From NCBI GenBank assembly GCA_016858145.1, contig JAEHOE010000006.1, forward strand, positions 62,001 to 126,000: 64,000 nt of DNA. The letters run 5' to 3'. This document shows, piece after piece, positions 54,809-64,000 of this stretch (the stretch's first letter is position 1; every line of letters starts with the position of its first letter). Source of the stretch: Edaphochlamys debaryana (taxonomy: Eukaryota; Chlorophyta; Chlorophyceae; Chlamydomonadales). The translations under genes were made by a program, and so were the position numbers. The notes beneath the pieces are model-generated. The model made no database searches. It saw only the letters and a program-made list of their open reading frames with translations, and had not been told where the DNA came from.

Positions 54809-57156
54809 ACGAGCGAGACGACATTATCAACGGGCGGCGGCAACGCCCCGTGTGGGAAGACACCGCCCTCATCAACTTCCTACGTACCGAACGACTCATC
54901 GTGGACCCCTCAACGCTTCGTGCCTCCGACCCCTTGACTATTGCCGAAGAAGTCCGGCGTGTCAAGGCCCGCAGCGCCCTCTACGCCTATCAGGAGGGCA
55001 AACTGTACCGCTTGCCCACCGACCCGACACAAGCACCCCGTGTCGTGCCCCCTCCAGGCGAACGAGAGCTGCTGACCCGTCAACTTCATGAGTCCGGCTC
55101 CCGACCCTCGGTCAAGGAGTCTGAAAAGGACCCAGACTACACCCCTGAGCGATCCGACACCTCCGATGACGAGCCTCCCGAGCAGCTGGAGCGATCTCCA
55201 AGCAACAGCCCTTCGCCCAAGGAGCCGTCACAACCCAAGCGCCCCGCAAGCGTGTGGCAGGACGAGCCAGTGATCGAATACGTCAAGACAGGCAAGCTCA
55301 AGGTGTCGTACGAGCTGCTCGACGAACGCGACCCCCTCAAGCTATCCAGGGAAGTGCAAAGGGTACGAAAACGAGCCAAGCACTACTCCTGGGACGCCAA
55401 TCAACAACAACTGATGCGTCACAGCAAGGGAGGGCCGCGAGTGGTGCCACCACCCGACCAGTGCCTGCGCATTACCCAAGAGCTACATGCCCTCGGACAC
55501 CTGGGGGTCGACAAGACCCTCAGCCTCGTGGCATCACGCTATTGGTTCGAGCGCATGCGCCCCATCTGCAGAGAGGTCGTGGCGGCATGCACCGATTGCA
55601 ACGCCCAGCGTCAACTGCTCCTTCGCCGCACTGTGCTGCGCCCCTTGCCCAACTCCCCCTTCAACTACCGTCTACATGCGGACCTACAAGGCAAATTTCG
55701 GCGCACCCCCAGCGGCAACGTCTACTTGTTGGTAATCATCGACGCCTTCACCAAGTGGCCTGAGGTCATCCCCATTCCCAACAAGCAGCCAACCACCGTG
55801 TTCCGTGCCCTGCACGACACGTGGTTTGCCCGTTACGGCGTGCCCACGGAGATGGTAACTGACCGCGGCATGGAATTCGCCGGCGCCTTCCACTCTGGAC
55901 TACGCACCTACCACATCACCCATCGCCGCACAGCCGCCTACGCCCCTCAGGGCAACGGTCTGGTCGAAAACATGGGCGGCACCATAGTCAACCAGCTACG
56001 CACCCTGGCCGCCTCGGAGGATCGATGGGATGAGGTATGCCAGCGAGCGCTTTGGGCCTATCGTGCAGCTATCCACCACTCCACCCGCGTGTCTCCCGCC
56101 CTGGCCATGTTCGGGCGAGAGCTGCGCCTCCGTGGCGACCTCCCCGAGCCGCCAACTGAGGCTCCCGACATCCACCCCGAGGAGATCGCCATCGACTGGC
56201 GGCCCGAGGACTTCGACAACCTGAGAGCCAGGAAGGAGGCGATGGACACCACCGCCGAGGTCATCTTCACCAATAACGACAAGGCCAAGGCTAGGCAGAA
56301 GGCGAAGTACGAGGCTAGGTATCATCAAACCAAGGGGCGAAGCAAGGCGCTAAAGGCCGGCGGACGACGTGAACCGGCCCGAGCTGACGTGGAAGACCGT
56401 GAAGAGCCAACCCCAATGGCAGAGGACAAGCCAGTGGAGGCTCCTACTACGGCGACGTCCAGCCCACTCTGCTTCAACCCCCTGGTCCCACCTGGTGAGC
56501 CTCCCGTGCAGCCCCCTGGCGCTACGTCCAGCGCCCCGCCAACGGCGCCACCAACGCAGGCGCCCCCGTCCAACAAGGCCGCTAGCCCAGCACCGCCGCC
56601 TGCTCCCTTGACACCGGCACCTGAGGCCAGCGGGAACGGGACATGGACAGTCAACGACGAGCAACTGCCTGGTCTGCCCCCTCTGCAACCTGGCGAGTTC
56701 TGCTACATGCGCAAGGAGAAACGTCGCAAGATGCAGAAGAAGGTGGAGGGCCCCTACAAGTACTGCTACTACACCCCTCAAGGCAGTTACGCGGTGGTGG
56801 AGGGGGCCGACGGCAAGCGTTTCGCCGTGGCCACCCACCGCCTCCTCGTCAACCCCTCACATGCCAAGGGCGCCAAGCGCAGCGCGCTCCCGGCTACAGC
56901 TACCCCACCGTTTACCTCACCGACAGTGCTGGAGCAAGCTGGCGCAGCTGCCCCAAGGAAGGCCGCAACAGCAAAGGTGAAGCCCGCGATGGCGCCAACG
57001 CCCGAGGTGCTCCCCTCCGCTGTCGCGCAAGGCTCCAGCCAGGCAGCAACGACAGCTCAGGCTCCCCCTCCACGGCCGCGGAGCGCCCTCAAGCGCCACA
57101 AGCGGCCGCACAAACTTCCCGCAGGCGACGAATCGCCGGGGATGGAGGAAGCCTAA
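54418..57156 (+). CDS. Retrotransposon ORF2: Ty3/Gypsy-type integrase with GPY/F module
   Basis: A 912-codon frame, -1 relative to ORF1, overlapping it by 391 nt. Convincing coding starts near 54600, so expression by -1 frameshifting or as a fusion is likely. Two related pre-integrase modules (about 54840-55098 and 55240-55520) both contain PRVVPPP. The second continues into the HHCC zinc domain (ELHALGHLGVDKT, then CTDCN). The catalytic core has Asp422 (LHADLQG), Asp482 (VTDRGMEF) and Glu517 (GLVENMGG). The C-terminal part (KVEGPYKYCYYTPQGSYAVV, then HRLLV) is a GPY/F-like module of Ty3/Gypsy integrases. Low-complexity Pro/Ala linkers separate these. Integrase inserts the cDNA copy into chromosomal DNA. 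All catalytic residues are present. Confidence 0.9.
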   Translation: MGRPTRATRLSTPRRPPLWHLLGGVTTGANRHQRSRMVRQLLRLAPLPRVPPGTWQCPMHAGDWPARYKDVARRLANDPADSPMDLVSTDSEADGAAQPQPPTEPAASQPPIEYDSSDLRQFSSDEAEELDERDDIINGRRQRPVWEDTALINFLRTERLIVDPSTLRASDPLTIAEEVRRVKARSALYAYQEGKLYRLPTDPTQAPRVVPPPGERELLTRQLHESGSRPSVKESEKDPDYTPERSDTSDDEPPEQLERSPSNSPSPKEPSQPKRPASVWQDEPVIEYVKTGKLKVSYELLDERDPLKLSREVQRVRKRAKHYSWDANQQQLMRHSKGGPRVVPPPDQCLRITQELHALGHLGVDKTLSLVASRYWFERMRPICREVVAACTDCNAQRQLLLRRTVLRPLPNSPFNYRLHADLQGKFRRTPSGNVYLLVIIDAFTKWPEVIPIPNKQPTTVFRALHDTWFARYGVPTEMVTDRGMEFAGAFHSGLRTYHITHRRTAAYAPQGNGLVENMGGTIVNQLRTLAASEDRWDEVCQRALWAYRAAIHHSTRVSPALAMFGRELRLRGDLPEPPTEAPDIHPEEIAIDWRPEDFDNLRARKEAMDTTAEVIFTNNDKAKARQKAKYEARYHQTKGRSKALKAGGRREPARADVEDREEPTPMAEDKPVEAPTTATSSPLCFNPLVPPGEPPVQPPGATSSAPPTAPPTQAPPSNKAASPAPPPAPLTPAPEASGNGTWTVNDEQLPGLPPLQPGEFCYMRKEKRRKMQKKVEGPYKYCYYTPQGSYAVVEGADGKRFAVATHRLLVNPSHAKGAKRSALPATATPPFTSPTVLEQAGAAAPRKAATAKVKPAMAPTPEVLPSAVAQGSSQAATTAQAPPPRPRSALKRHKRPHKLPAGDESPGMEEA

Positions 57157-59214
57157 GCCGGCCTGCAGGGAATGAGGCGAGGCTCATTCCCGTGAGCTTG
57201 CACCGCCAGAGATCCGCGGAAGGCCTAGCGGGCCGACGCCGCGAGGTCAAGGCGAACGCAAGCGCCGGAGAACAAGCGTCCCAGCAGATCTGGTTCTGCT
57301 GTAAGTAAGGTTATCGAGTTGCATGCTTAAGAGGCGAGGCCGGGTCGGCCGGCTGCCACCTAGGTGTTGCAAGCGCTGCAAGCGACTATACCAACACGGC
57401 CAAGACGACTACAACGACGCGTAACAAGTAAAGACTACCCTGGTGTGTACTGAGCGGGGCAGTTTGACCCTAACGAAGCAGGGCAGCTGAGCCAGGATAA
57501 GGTCGCCATGCGACCATGCACCTTGCAAAAACGGCCCCCCTTCTCCAGTTCAGACGGAGCTCTGAATATACTACACACCATCCTACCGTAAGGAGCCTAT
57601 CCTCAAGCAGCCGCGACTTCCTCTCAACTGGCGCGCGCAGTCGAACCGGGGACGCGTCCGAATCCGCCTGGATACGCTTCGCCAACTCGCCATGTCGAGG
57701 AATAGCATACGACGAGGCCCGCTAGCTAGAGGGACCCGAGACGCCGCGGAGCCGCTCGACACCGTCACCCCCCTGCCCCCTACTGGTGCCATCATTACCG
57801 AAGGACTGGACCACGGCAGTCAACGGCCGTCATGCGGGTGAGACGGGAGCGGGCTCCAGCGCGCCTCCGCATCGCCTGTCGACCGAAGCTCGGCGATGCG
57901 CATCGCTGCTCGTGCAAGGGACCGGAGAAACCATCCTTCCGCGCGTTAACTGCCAGAGCGAATCAGCAGATTGAGCTCGGCCCTGCGAACCAATCCGGGG
58001 CCGCGGCCGCGCCGGGCTAATTTAAGACCGGCGACTGCCCCGTTTTGGTTAACAGGAAAAACAGCAACGCGCCCTCAGAGGCGCACAAAGGCAACCAGCA
58101 CCCCCTTGAACGTGGACATAGCGGTCCACCAGGCAACACCGGCAAAAACGTCAACCTCCACCGCCCGCGCCCTCGCCGGTAAGTCGCGCCCTGGGATCGC
58201 TAGCCCTGCTGAATGCCCTTCTTGCTGACTGGCTCAGCCGGGTTACGGTCGGGGTTGCGACCCGCGCGCGCGCGCCGTAGTCGATGAGGCATGGCAATTC
58301 CGCAAGTCGGGGTCACTCCGCGTCCCACGATGGCCCGGCTCGGCCTGAACTCAGCCTGCTGAGCCCCTGCCAAGGCCGACGTGCCGATGCTGACCGCTAT
58401 TGCCTTCGCCGCCCTTCGTCGCCACCTCAGGACGGTTGGTAAAAGCCATCGCCAAGGAGCTAACACCGTCGTCGAGCCAAGCCGTCAGCACCGTCAAGGT
58501 CTACCGGCGTCAGAACGCAGTCTTCTGCCTGCGGCCAGCCCACGTGCTCTCCCCTCAAGTGAGTAGTGGGGAAGGGCGGCGTACTCGAGCTGCCGCAGCA
58601 AGGCCCTGCGGGTTTTCCCCAACAGCAGCCTTGGACTGCAGATGACCGGCTGCGCCCTCATCGACCGTGTTTCGTCACCTCCTCCTCACCGCCTTCCGCC
58701 GCTTCCCCCTGTTGTGCCGCCTGCCAACAGACGCGAAGCGTGCTCAAGACCTTCGTCGACAAGTCTTCATATCGTGTCCCCAAGACCAATGTGAGTGACT
58801 GGAGTTACGCTAAGGGCAAGAAGGGACCCACGAGCGTCCTGGCCGGGCCCGGTTGCGTTGCATGCATGCAACACCGACCGATGCCGACCTTGACCGTGCG
58901 GCCAGCCCAGCGAGCCTTGGTCTCGGCCGTCCTGCTGGGGAACCATGTCGGGACCCTACCACGCGTACCCATCAGCCATGCTCCAGCCAAGCGACCTCCC
59001 CGTTCCGGCCGCCCTTTCCCCTTGGCCGCCTCAGGCTCTACTCCCAGAGCGCCTCCGGCATCGGCAGCAAGGGCGTGGCGCCGCGCGCAGCGCGCCTCCC
59101 GTCCTGTACCAGCAGCCGAAGCCGAGCGTCCCGCCTGGTGATCCGCTCCGGCTCGGGCAACCTGCTTAACGACCCCCAGACCGAGGCCCCGCGAGACCCA
59201 CGTTCAACCCGTAC
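57157..59214. other. Internal region of the element, no firm ORF
   Basis: 2 kb between the integrase ORF and ORF3. A TGTAA at 57300-57304 could be a polyadenylation signal. The frame of ORF3 stays open upstream from an ATG at 58945 to a TAA at 59167-59169, with protein-like composition (MSGPYHAYPSAMLQPSDLPV). Otherwise nothing is recognised. Confidence 0.5.
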
Positions 59215-60922
59215 ATGATCCGCCTCCAGAACAACCTCCCCCGCCTCAACCTGTACGACTCGCCCTGTGAGTCCCCTCACTACCGAGCCCCCGAGGTCAG
59301 CCGCATCCCTTCGAATCGACCACGGTCCCGCCAGGACGACCAGGGCCCCCAGCAGTTCGTCATCATGCCGGCCGTCCGCGTCACCATCGAGGCGCCTGGA
59401 ATGTACATGAAACCGCGCCCATCGCCTGTCGCCGGTCCCAGCTACCCGCGCCGGGACGTCATGAGCAAGGGCGAGCTGGACCAGGTGAGGCAGTGGGAAC
59501 GTCTTTACCGGGTCAGCCGGTGGCAAGTCCAGCCCTCTGCTACTGAAGACCGTTCTTACCCTCTGGAGCCCACTCTACCATATCGCCAGCCCTTCGTCTC
59601 TCTTCTCTCCATTCACTCCTCCGCCCTCTCCCTTCGGCCGTTGCCCCCGTCCTCAGATGATGAGCGAGGCCACCATGCAGGCCCTGCTGGACTCCACCTC
59701 CGGCCCCGTCGTCGCGGGCCCGGTACAGCCGCCTCCCGCCTCGCCCCGGGACCTGGACCACCGCCAGGCGGTGCCCAGCCCCACGGGCGCGGGCAGGGTC
59801 GCGCGCTGGGACCAGATGTCCGAGTCCAGCAGCGACTCTGACCCCGAGGAGAGCCGCATGCGGGTGAGCTCGCCCACCTCCGTGCTGCGCCCCACGCCCA
59901 GCCAGGTGCCGTGGAGCGACGTATCGCCCGCCCTGCAGTTCCTCCGCAACTCGCCGACCGACTGGCGCCGGCAGGAGGGCGAGCCCGTCCGCTTCCGCCA
60001 CGTACACGCGCTCGGCGACCGCCATCCCGCCTGGGTGCGCTTCCCGGGGTGGGTACCGCGCCGCTGTGGGACGGGCCATGTTGCACCGTTCACGCTCTGT
60101 CGTCTTCTTCTATCAACAATGCTACGTCAACCCTCTCTCTCTTCATCACTGACCTTCCGCCTCTCGCCGCTGCCCCGCCCACCACAGGAGGGCCAACCCG
60201 CGGTGGGCGCCCCGGGCCCGCTACTTCTAAGTGCAGCGCCCCAAGAGCCCTCCGCTGAGCCCTCCCCGGCCGCCGCTCAAGAACTGCTGTTCGACTTCTT
60301 CGGCAGCATCGATTGCCCCGACTACACCTTCTGGTGCCGACAACCCTTCCTCGTCGACCCCAAGATCGTGGCCGCCGCGGGCACCCCCTACGGCTTTGGC
60401 CTGGCGGCGTCCTTCTGCATCCAGATGGCTGCCGCCTGGACCAAGACACGGGACGAGCTGCACGGTGAGCTGGATGCATCCAACCAGGTGCACCTGCAAG
60501 ACCGCAGCGCCATTGAGCGGCTAGAGCGGGCGGTTCAGGAGGCGGAGAGCGCGAAGGCCCAGATCTGGGAGATTAACTTGGAGCAACTACGGGACAGGAC
60601 TAGCAGCTTAAATGCGGCCGTACGCCAGCGCGATACGGCACAGGCCGAGGTGACCGTGCTGCGGCAGAACATAGGCGCCATTGCCTATGAGCTGGCCCTG
60701 CGCGAGCACGCCGAGGCCGAGCTGCGGGCGGAAATCCTGGCCCTGCGCCTGCAACTGTCTGACACCACCTCCGAGCTGGGCGCTTGCCAGGCCCGGGAGG
60801 AGGCGTCATCGGCGGCGCTAGCCCTGGCGTTTGAGGAGCGCAGCGCACTTGCGGAGCAGCTCGCCAACCTTGAAATGGCGGCAGCAGCCGCACTGCACTC
60901 GCCCTCGGCAGGGTCAGAGTAA
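59215..60922 (+). CDS. Retrotransposon ORF3: coiled-coil protein in env position, with introns
   Basis: The proposed model is join(59215..59484, 59657..60052, 60188..60922), 466 residues, both introns GT-AG and phase 0. The second intron is 135 nt and also open, so it may be retained. The N-terminal half is disordered and Pro/Ser-rich with an acidic SESSSDSDPEES patch. It is followed by a compact segment (LLFDFFGSIDCPDYTFWCRQ), and then a long coiled coil from about residue 290 to 455 (AQIWEINLEQLRDRTSSLNA). AATAAA overlaps the end of the frame. I recognise no family. It could be an element-encoded accessory or structural protein or a captured host gene. No signal peptide or membrane segment supports a true envelope protein. 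Confidence 0.55.
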
Positions 60923-61379
60923 TAAATTGTCGGGCATGCATGGAAGCATTGTGGCCTATACCCGTCGGTTATATCTCTGTGGTTGAGCTTGTGAGCATGG
61001 AGCATCCCTCGTGGGGCATGTGTCTATACAAGCATCAAGCAAGCCTATTGGTTGAGCACCTAGCCTGGCATGTTTCTGTCTCCCGCTGTCGGACTGACCG
61101 ATCACTCCTGCGCAGCATCACGCGCGGTTTGTGCATCCCTCAGTGCTGAGGTGTGGACGTACAGACTGCATCCGTGCTGTGTGTTTCAACCCCCATAAAA
61201 AGGTTTTTCGGCATCACCCCTCCCCGTGGTTTCGGGTCTTCGATTTCAAGACGGGCGGCCCCGCCGGTGGCCGCTCCCCCGTCGTTTTGTGGAGTAGGAT
61301 CGCCTGGTTAAAGCTACCGGTCCGGAGTCCTTGGTCCTAGCGCAAGGGGCTATACGCTTCCTTGGTAGGATCGGGCATA
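60923..61379. other. Internal region before the 3' LTR
   Basis: 457 bp with no gene. A polypurine tract is expected just before 61380. Only short purine-rich stretches (CGCAAGGGG and TAGGATCGGG) are seen, so the plus-strand primer is not identified. Confidence 0.4.
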
Positions 61380-63826
61380 GCTATGCTGCGCAGGGGACGA
61401 CCGACCCCAAGCGAGTATGGCACCCGGTTGCGTGGCGTGGCGAACTGGCTTCCCGACCTAAATGCGTGGACTTGGAGGAGAGTGCCAGGAGGGTTAGTGT
61501 CTGGCCGGCAGGCCGGCACGCGCAAGGCGCTAGCCCCTGTACACTATTGCGCAAGCATGCTGGAGCTTATGTCAGTCATCGCGAGGCCGGGAGCCGGCTC
61601 GCGTAGGATGATTCGTGGAGCATTGCGTCTTCCCTGGCTCCTTCGTCTGGAGCCTCGGACCGTTTCCTGTGTGTGTTCAAGGTATTCTTCGCTGCTGTGG
61701 ACGGCCGAGCGCTGCAAGCGCGAGGCCGCGGCCCGGAGGCCGACGGATGGCTGGCGCCCCCGCCAATCCGCCCGCAGCTTAGCTTCTCCGTTCAGTGTGA
61801 TTCATAATTGGAGTGGGAGCAACGCCCGAGCGTGCCCCCGGTGGGAGGAAGCGGCCATGCAAGGAGCCCTCCACTGGCAACGGTGGGCTCTCCCGCAAGA
61901 ACCGCCCTCTCCTTGTGCAGTCTGCGCGACAATCACGGCAGTGTGCTGTTTGGGTTCTTAGTGGAGTAAGCGGAAGAGCGGTCCGCCCTCCAAACCTGAA
62001 TTGCGGACGCCAGGACGTGCTTTAGAGCGTGAGCACGAAGTATTAGGACTACTGCGTGTGTTCTGTGGGTTCTGTGTGTGTCTAGGCCGCCCCTCGAGTG
62101 CAGAAGACGGCCTGACGCGAGCTGCGCGTTCAAAGGAGGACGGGCCGTCGAGACCCTCGCCCCTAGACCTGCTACTGCGTTGGTTTGTGCTATTCCCGCG
62201 TTGTTGCCCGCTGGGTATGCCGGTGCAGTGCAGGGGTAGGGTCCGGCGCGGCGCAATGGGCGCACCGGATTGTGGGGCCGTACCCTGGCGCCCCAAACCT
62301 GCCCCGACACCAGGAGCTGTGTGTTGTTGAGTTAGGGCTAGCGCTATTGCTGCAGTGAGCTAGGTTAGGAGCGGTGTGGTGCCTCGTAGGCGCGGCGAGG
62401 CGAAAGGCACGCGGCCCGGCCTGTACGGCGGGCCGCGGGCCCGAGCCCTTTATATTCCGCGTGGTTGCGCGCTTTTGAAACCGGAATTAAAATAGAAAAA
62501 GGAGGATAGCGCCTCCTTACAAGCCTTCCAGCGAAAGTCCCTGCTAGAGGGACAGCGTGTGTGTGTGTACCGCTCCGCGACTGAGCAAGGGTTGCGACTG
62601 ATCATCGTGACACTAGCAAGGAAGTGTAATCCCGTGATTGAAAGACAGGCCGCGCGTCCCTCGTGTGACTTCGGTCACTGAATAGTCGCCCATCGCCGTC
62701 GTCGCGTACGCAGAGTACGCACATAGGAGTAGCACAGCCTTTGTCTGACCGCAGGTGCCCAAACAAGTACCTTCGCCGTCAACGACAACAGTCTACCGGC
62801 AGCGAGGCCGTCCGTTGGCCCCGGACTGCTCCCCTTCCCCCCGTCGCAGGACCCGCAGGTGTTCTAGTAGCCCGGTTGCCCCCAGGTCCCGAACGCTTCA
62901 CCAGACAGTTATCTGTCGGGTGTTTGCCGCACTAAGTCCTATCGGTACCCGGCCGCAAGAGGCCGCCCGGTCAGGCAGCTAGGAACCCGGCTTCCACAGG
63001 CACAGGCACCCGCCGAGCGCAGCGAGGCGTCCCCTTCCCGCTCCGGCGTCAGGGTAGCGTCGTTCCCTTGTCACCGCAGGTCGTGTGACTAAGCCTCCGA
63101 TCTGTCAGTGGTATCAACGTCTACAAGTCGACTACAGCAGCAGAAGCGGCACCTCAAGCCCTGCTTGCAACCCCTTGGATCCAGCGTCTCTTCCCCAGGC
63201 CGTGTGACTAAGCCTCCCGCCTGCTGGGCCAGCGCACATCAACAGCAGCGGTAGAAGCGGCGGTTAAGACCCCCTGCCGTACTGCTCGTATATCCGTGTC
63301 AACAGGTCGTGTGAGTCATCCTCCCGTACCGTACAGCAAGACACATCGTCGGTGGTTCATATCTGCACGGCCCCTGGTCGTAACCCCCAGGCACCGCCGC
63401 CTCTCTCTCTCTCCTCCGCAGGCCTCCCACCTTCCGTGTGACCCCTGCCCCCCTCAGCCGCAGCAGCAGGACACCCTCAGGTCCCCTGCTTGCGTGACAA
63501 CAACCCCGACACTTGGACAGGTAGAAGAGGCGGTTAAGACCCCCTACCTGAGCCCTACACGCTTCCGCACCTCATAAAGTACGCTTCCGCAAAGCCTACC
63601 TTCAACCCCAAGGCCCCTGGATCGTCTGTCCAGGCCCAAGCCGCAACCCACTAGCGCCTAGTTGTGTCTTCACACACACTATAGCGCCAGCTGTGCGATC
63701 CTAGGGCACGGACCGTTAGTCACCAGTGGTAACCTCCTGCAAGTAAGTGGACACGCATCTACGGGTAGTATCCGCGCGAAAAATTTTGGGGTGGTTACCC
63801 ACTTGGTGGACCACACGCTCCGCCGT
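61380..63826 (+). repeat. 3' LTR (2,447 bp)
   Basis: Direct copy of 46034-48480. All translated segments compared between the two are identical and there is no length difference. Confidence 0.95.
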
Positions 63827-63842
63827 GGCATACTGCCACGGC
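63822..63842. repeat. Perfect 9-bp inverted repeat across the 3' LTR edge
   Basis: Arms GCCGTGGCA (63822-63830) and TGCCACGGC (63834-63842) flank a TAC loop. The first five bases of the left arm are the end of the LTR and the rest is flanking DNA. Confidence 0.85.
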
Positions 63843-64000
63843 AGCGCAGCGGCCTGCGGGCGGGAGCACAGTCACGGTCACCCCCTTCTGCGCCTGGCTC
63901 TTGAGGGCTGTTGGCCTTGGCTGCTGTCGCCCAATCACCCAATGTCACGCGCACCAGAGCATAGGATAATCACACAACCGTGGGGGAAGGGAAGGAAGGG

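Larger units (their letters stand above)
46034..63826 (+). mobile_element. 17.8-kb LTR retrotransposon, Gag-PR...IN, no reverse transcriptase seen
   Basis: Two direct repeats of 2,447 bp (46034-48480 and 61380-63826) bound 12.9 kb of internal sequence. The internal part starts with TGGTAGCGGGACC, a typical tRNA primer-binding site. It encodes Gag and protease in ORF1, a Ty3/Gypsy-like integrase in ORF2 and a third ORF before the 3' LTR. I found no RT motifs (such as YxDD or LPFGLxNAP) and no RNase H in any frame. The LTRs look identical, which indicates a recent insertion. The repeat ends are not TG...CA and no clean target-site duplication abuts them. The 9-mer GCCACGGCA occurs 6 bp outside the left end and 8 bp outside the right end. 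The element probably moves with RT supplied in trans. Confidence 0.9.

Noticed and set aside
1..64000. tRNA, rRNA or CRISPR arrays
   Set aside because: No cloverleaf-like or rRNA-like segments were noticed by eye and no short regularly spaced repeats of CRISPR type; a tRNAscan run was not possible.

Overview
The window is nuclear DNA of a green alga, most likely a volvocine close to Chlamydomonas. It is very GC-rich. Its genes are dense with short GT-AG introns, Gly/Ala/Pro/Gln-rich linkers interrupt conserved domains, and it carries a plant-type GT77 arabinosyltransferase and an algal PAS-linked class III nucleotide cyclase. All gene models were spliced by hand by matching intron phases and family motifs. 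No transcript or database search was available.

Layout, 0-46 kb (host genes). The window opens inside the last exon of a class III cyclase (+). Three minus-strand genes follow: a MYND zinc-finger protein (1.7-5.4 kb), a YLPM1-like P-loop protein (5.7-9.2 kb) and a USP36/42-type ubiquitin hydrolase with an RGG tail (10.0-14.6 kb). The hydrolase shares a 243-bp divergent promoter with ADAT1, the tRNA adenosine deaminase (+, 14.8-17.6 kb). Next come a cyclin-Q-like gene (-), two neighbouring Ser/Gly/Ala-rich genes that look paralogous (+, 20.4-22.8 and 24.5-28.1 kb, the second with an in-frame TAG), an XEG113-type GT77 glycosyltransferase (+, 28.9-32.7 kb), a small DUF2177 membrane protein (-), and a large PAS-PAS-cyclase gene (-, 36.0-44.4 kb). 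The last exon of that cyclase is nearly identical to the fragment at the window start, so two cyclase copies point tail to tail 35.7 kb apart.

Layout, 46-63.8 kb (mobile element). A 17.8-kb LTR retrotransposon has 2,447-bp LTRs of equal length that look identical wherever compared. Downstream of the 5' LTR it has a TGG primer-binding site, then ORF1 (2,014 codons; Gag and an aspartic protease followed by four copies of an unrecognised W/GCG module). ORF2 overlaps ORF1 in the -1 frame and encodes a Ty3/Gypsy-type integrase with HHCC, DDE and GPY/F parts. A third, intron-containing coiled-coil ORF sits in the env position. I find no reverse transcriptase or RNase H anywhere in the element. This apparently recent, gag+PR+IN but RT-less element with its repeated module is the best candidate for an undescribed system in the window.

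Other points worth attention are a 5-nt microexon that restores the family motif FPRHV in the cyclase, loss of the catalytic Asn in that cyclase, a triplicated splice donor in the MYND gene, and loss of half the zinc ligands in the ubiquitin hydrolase.
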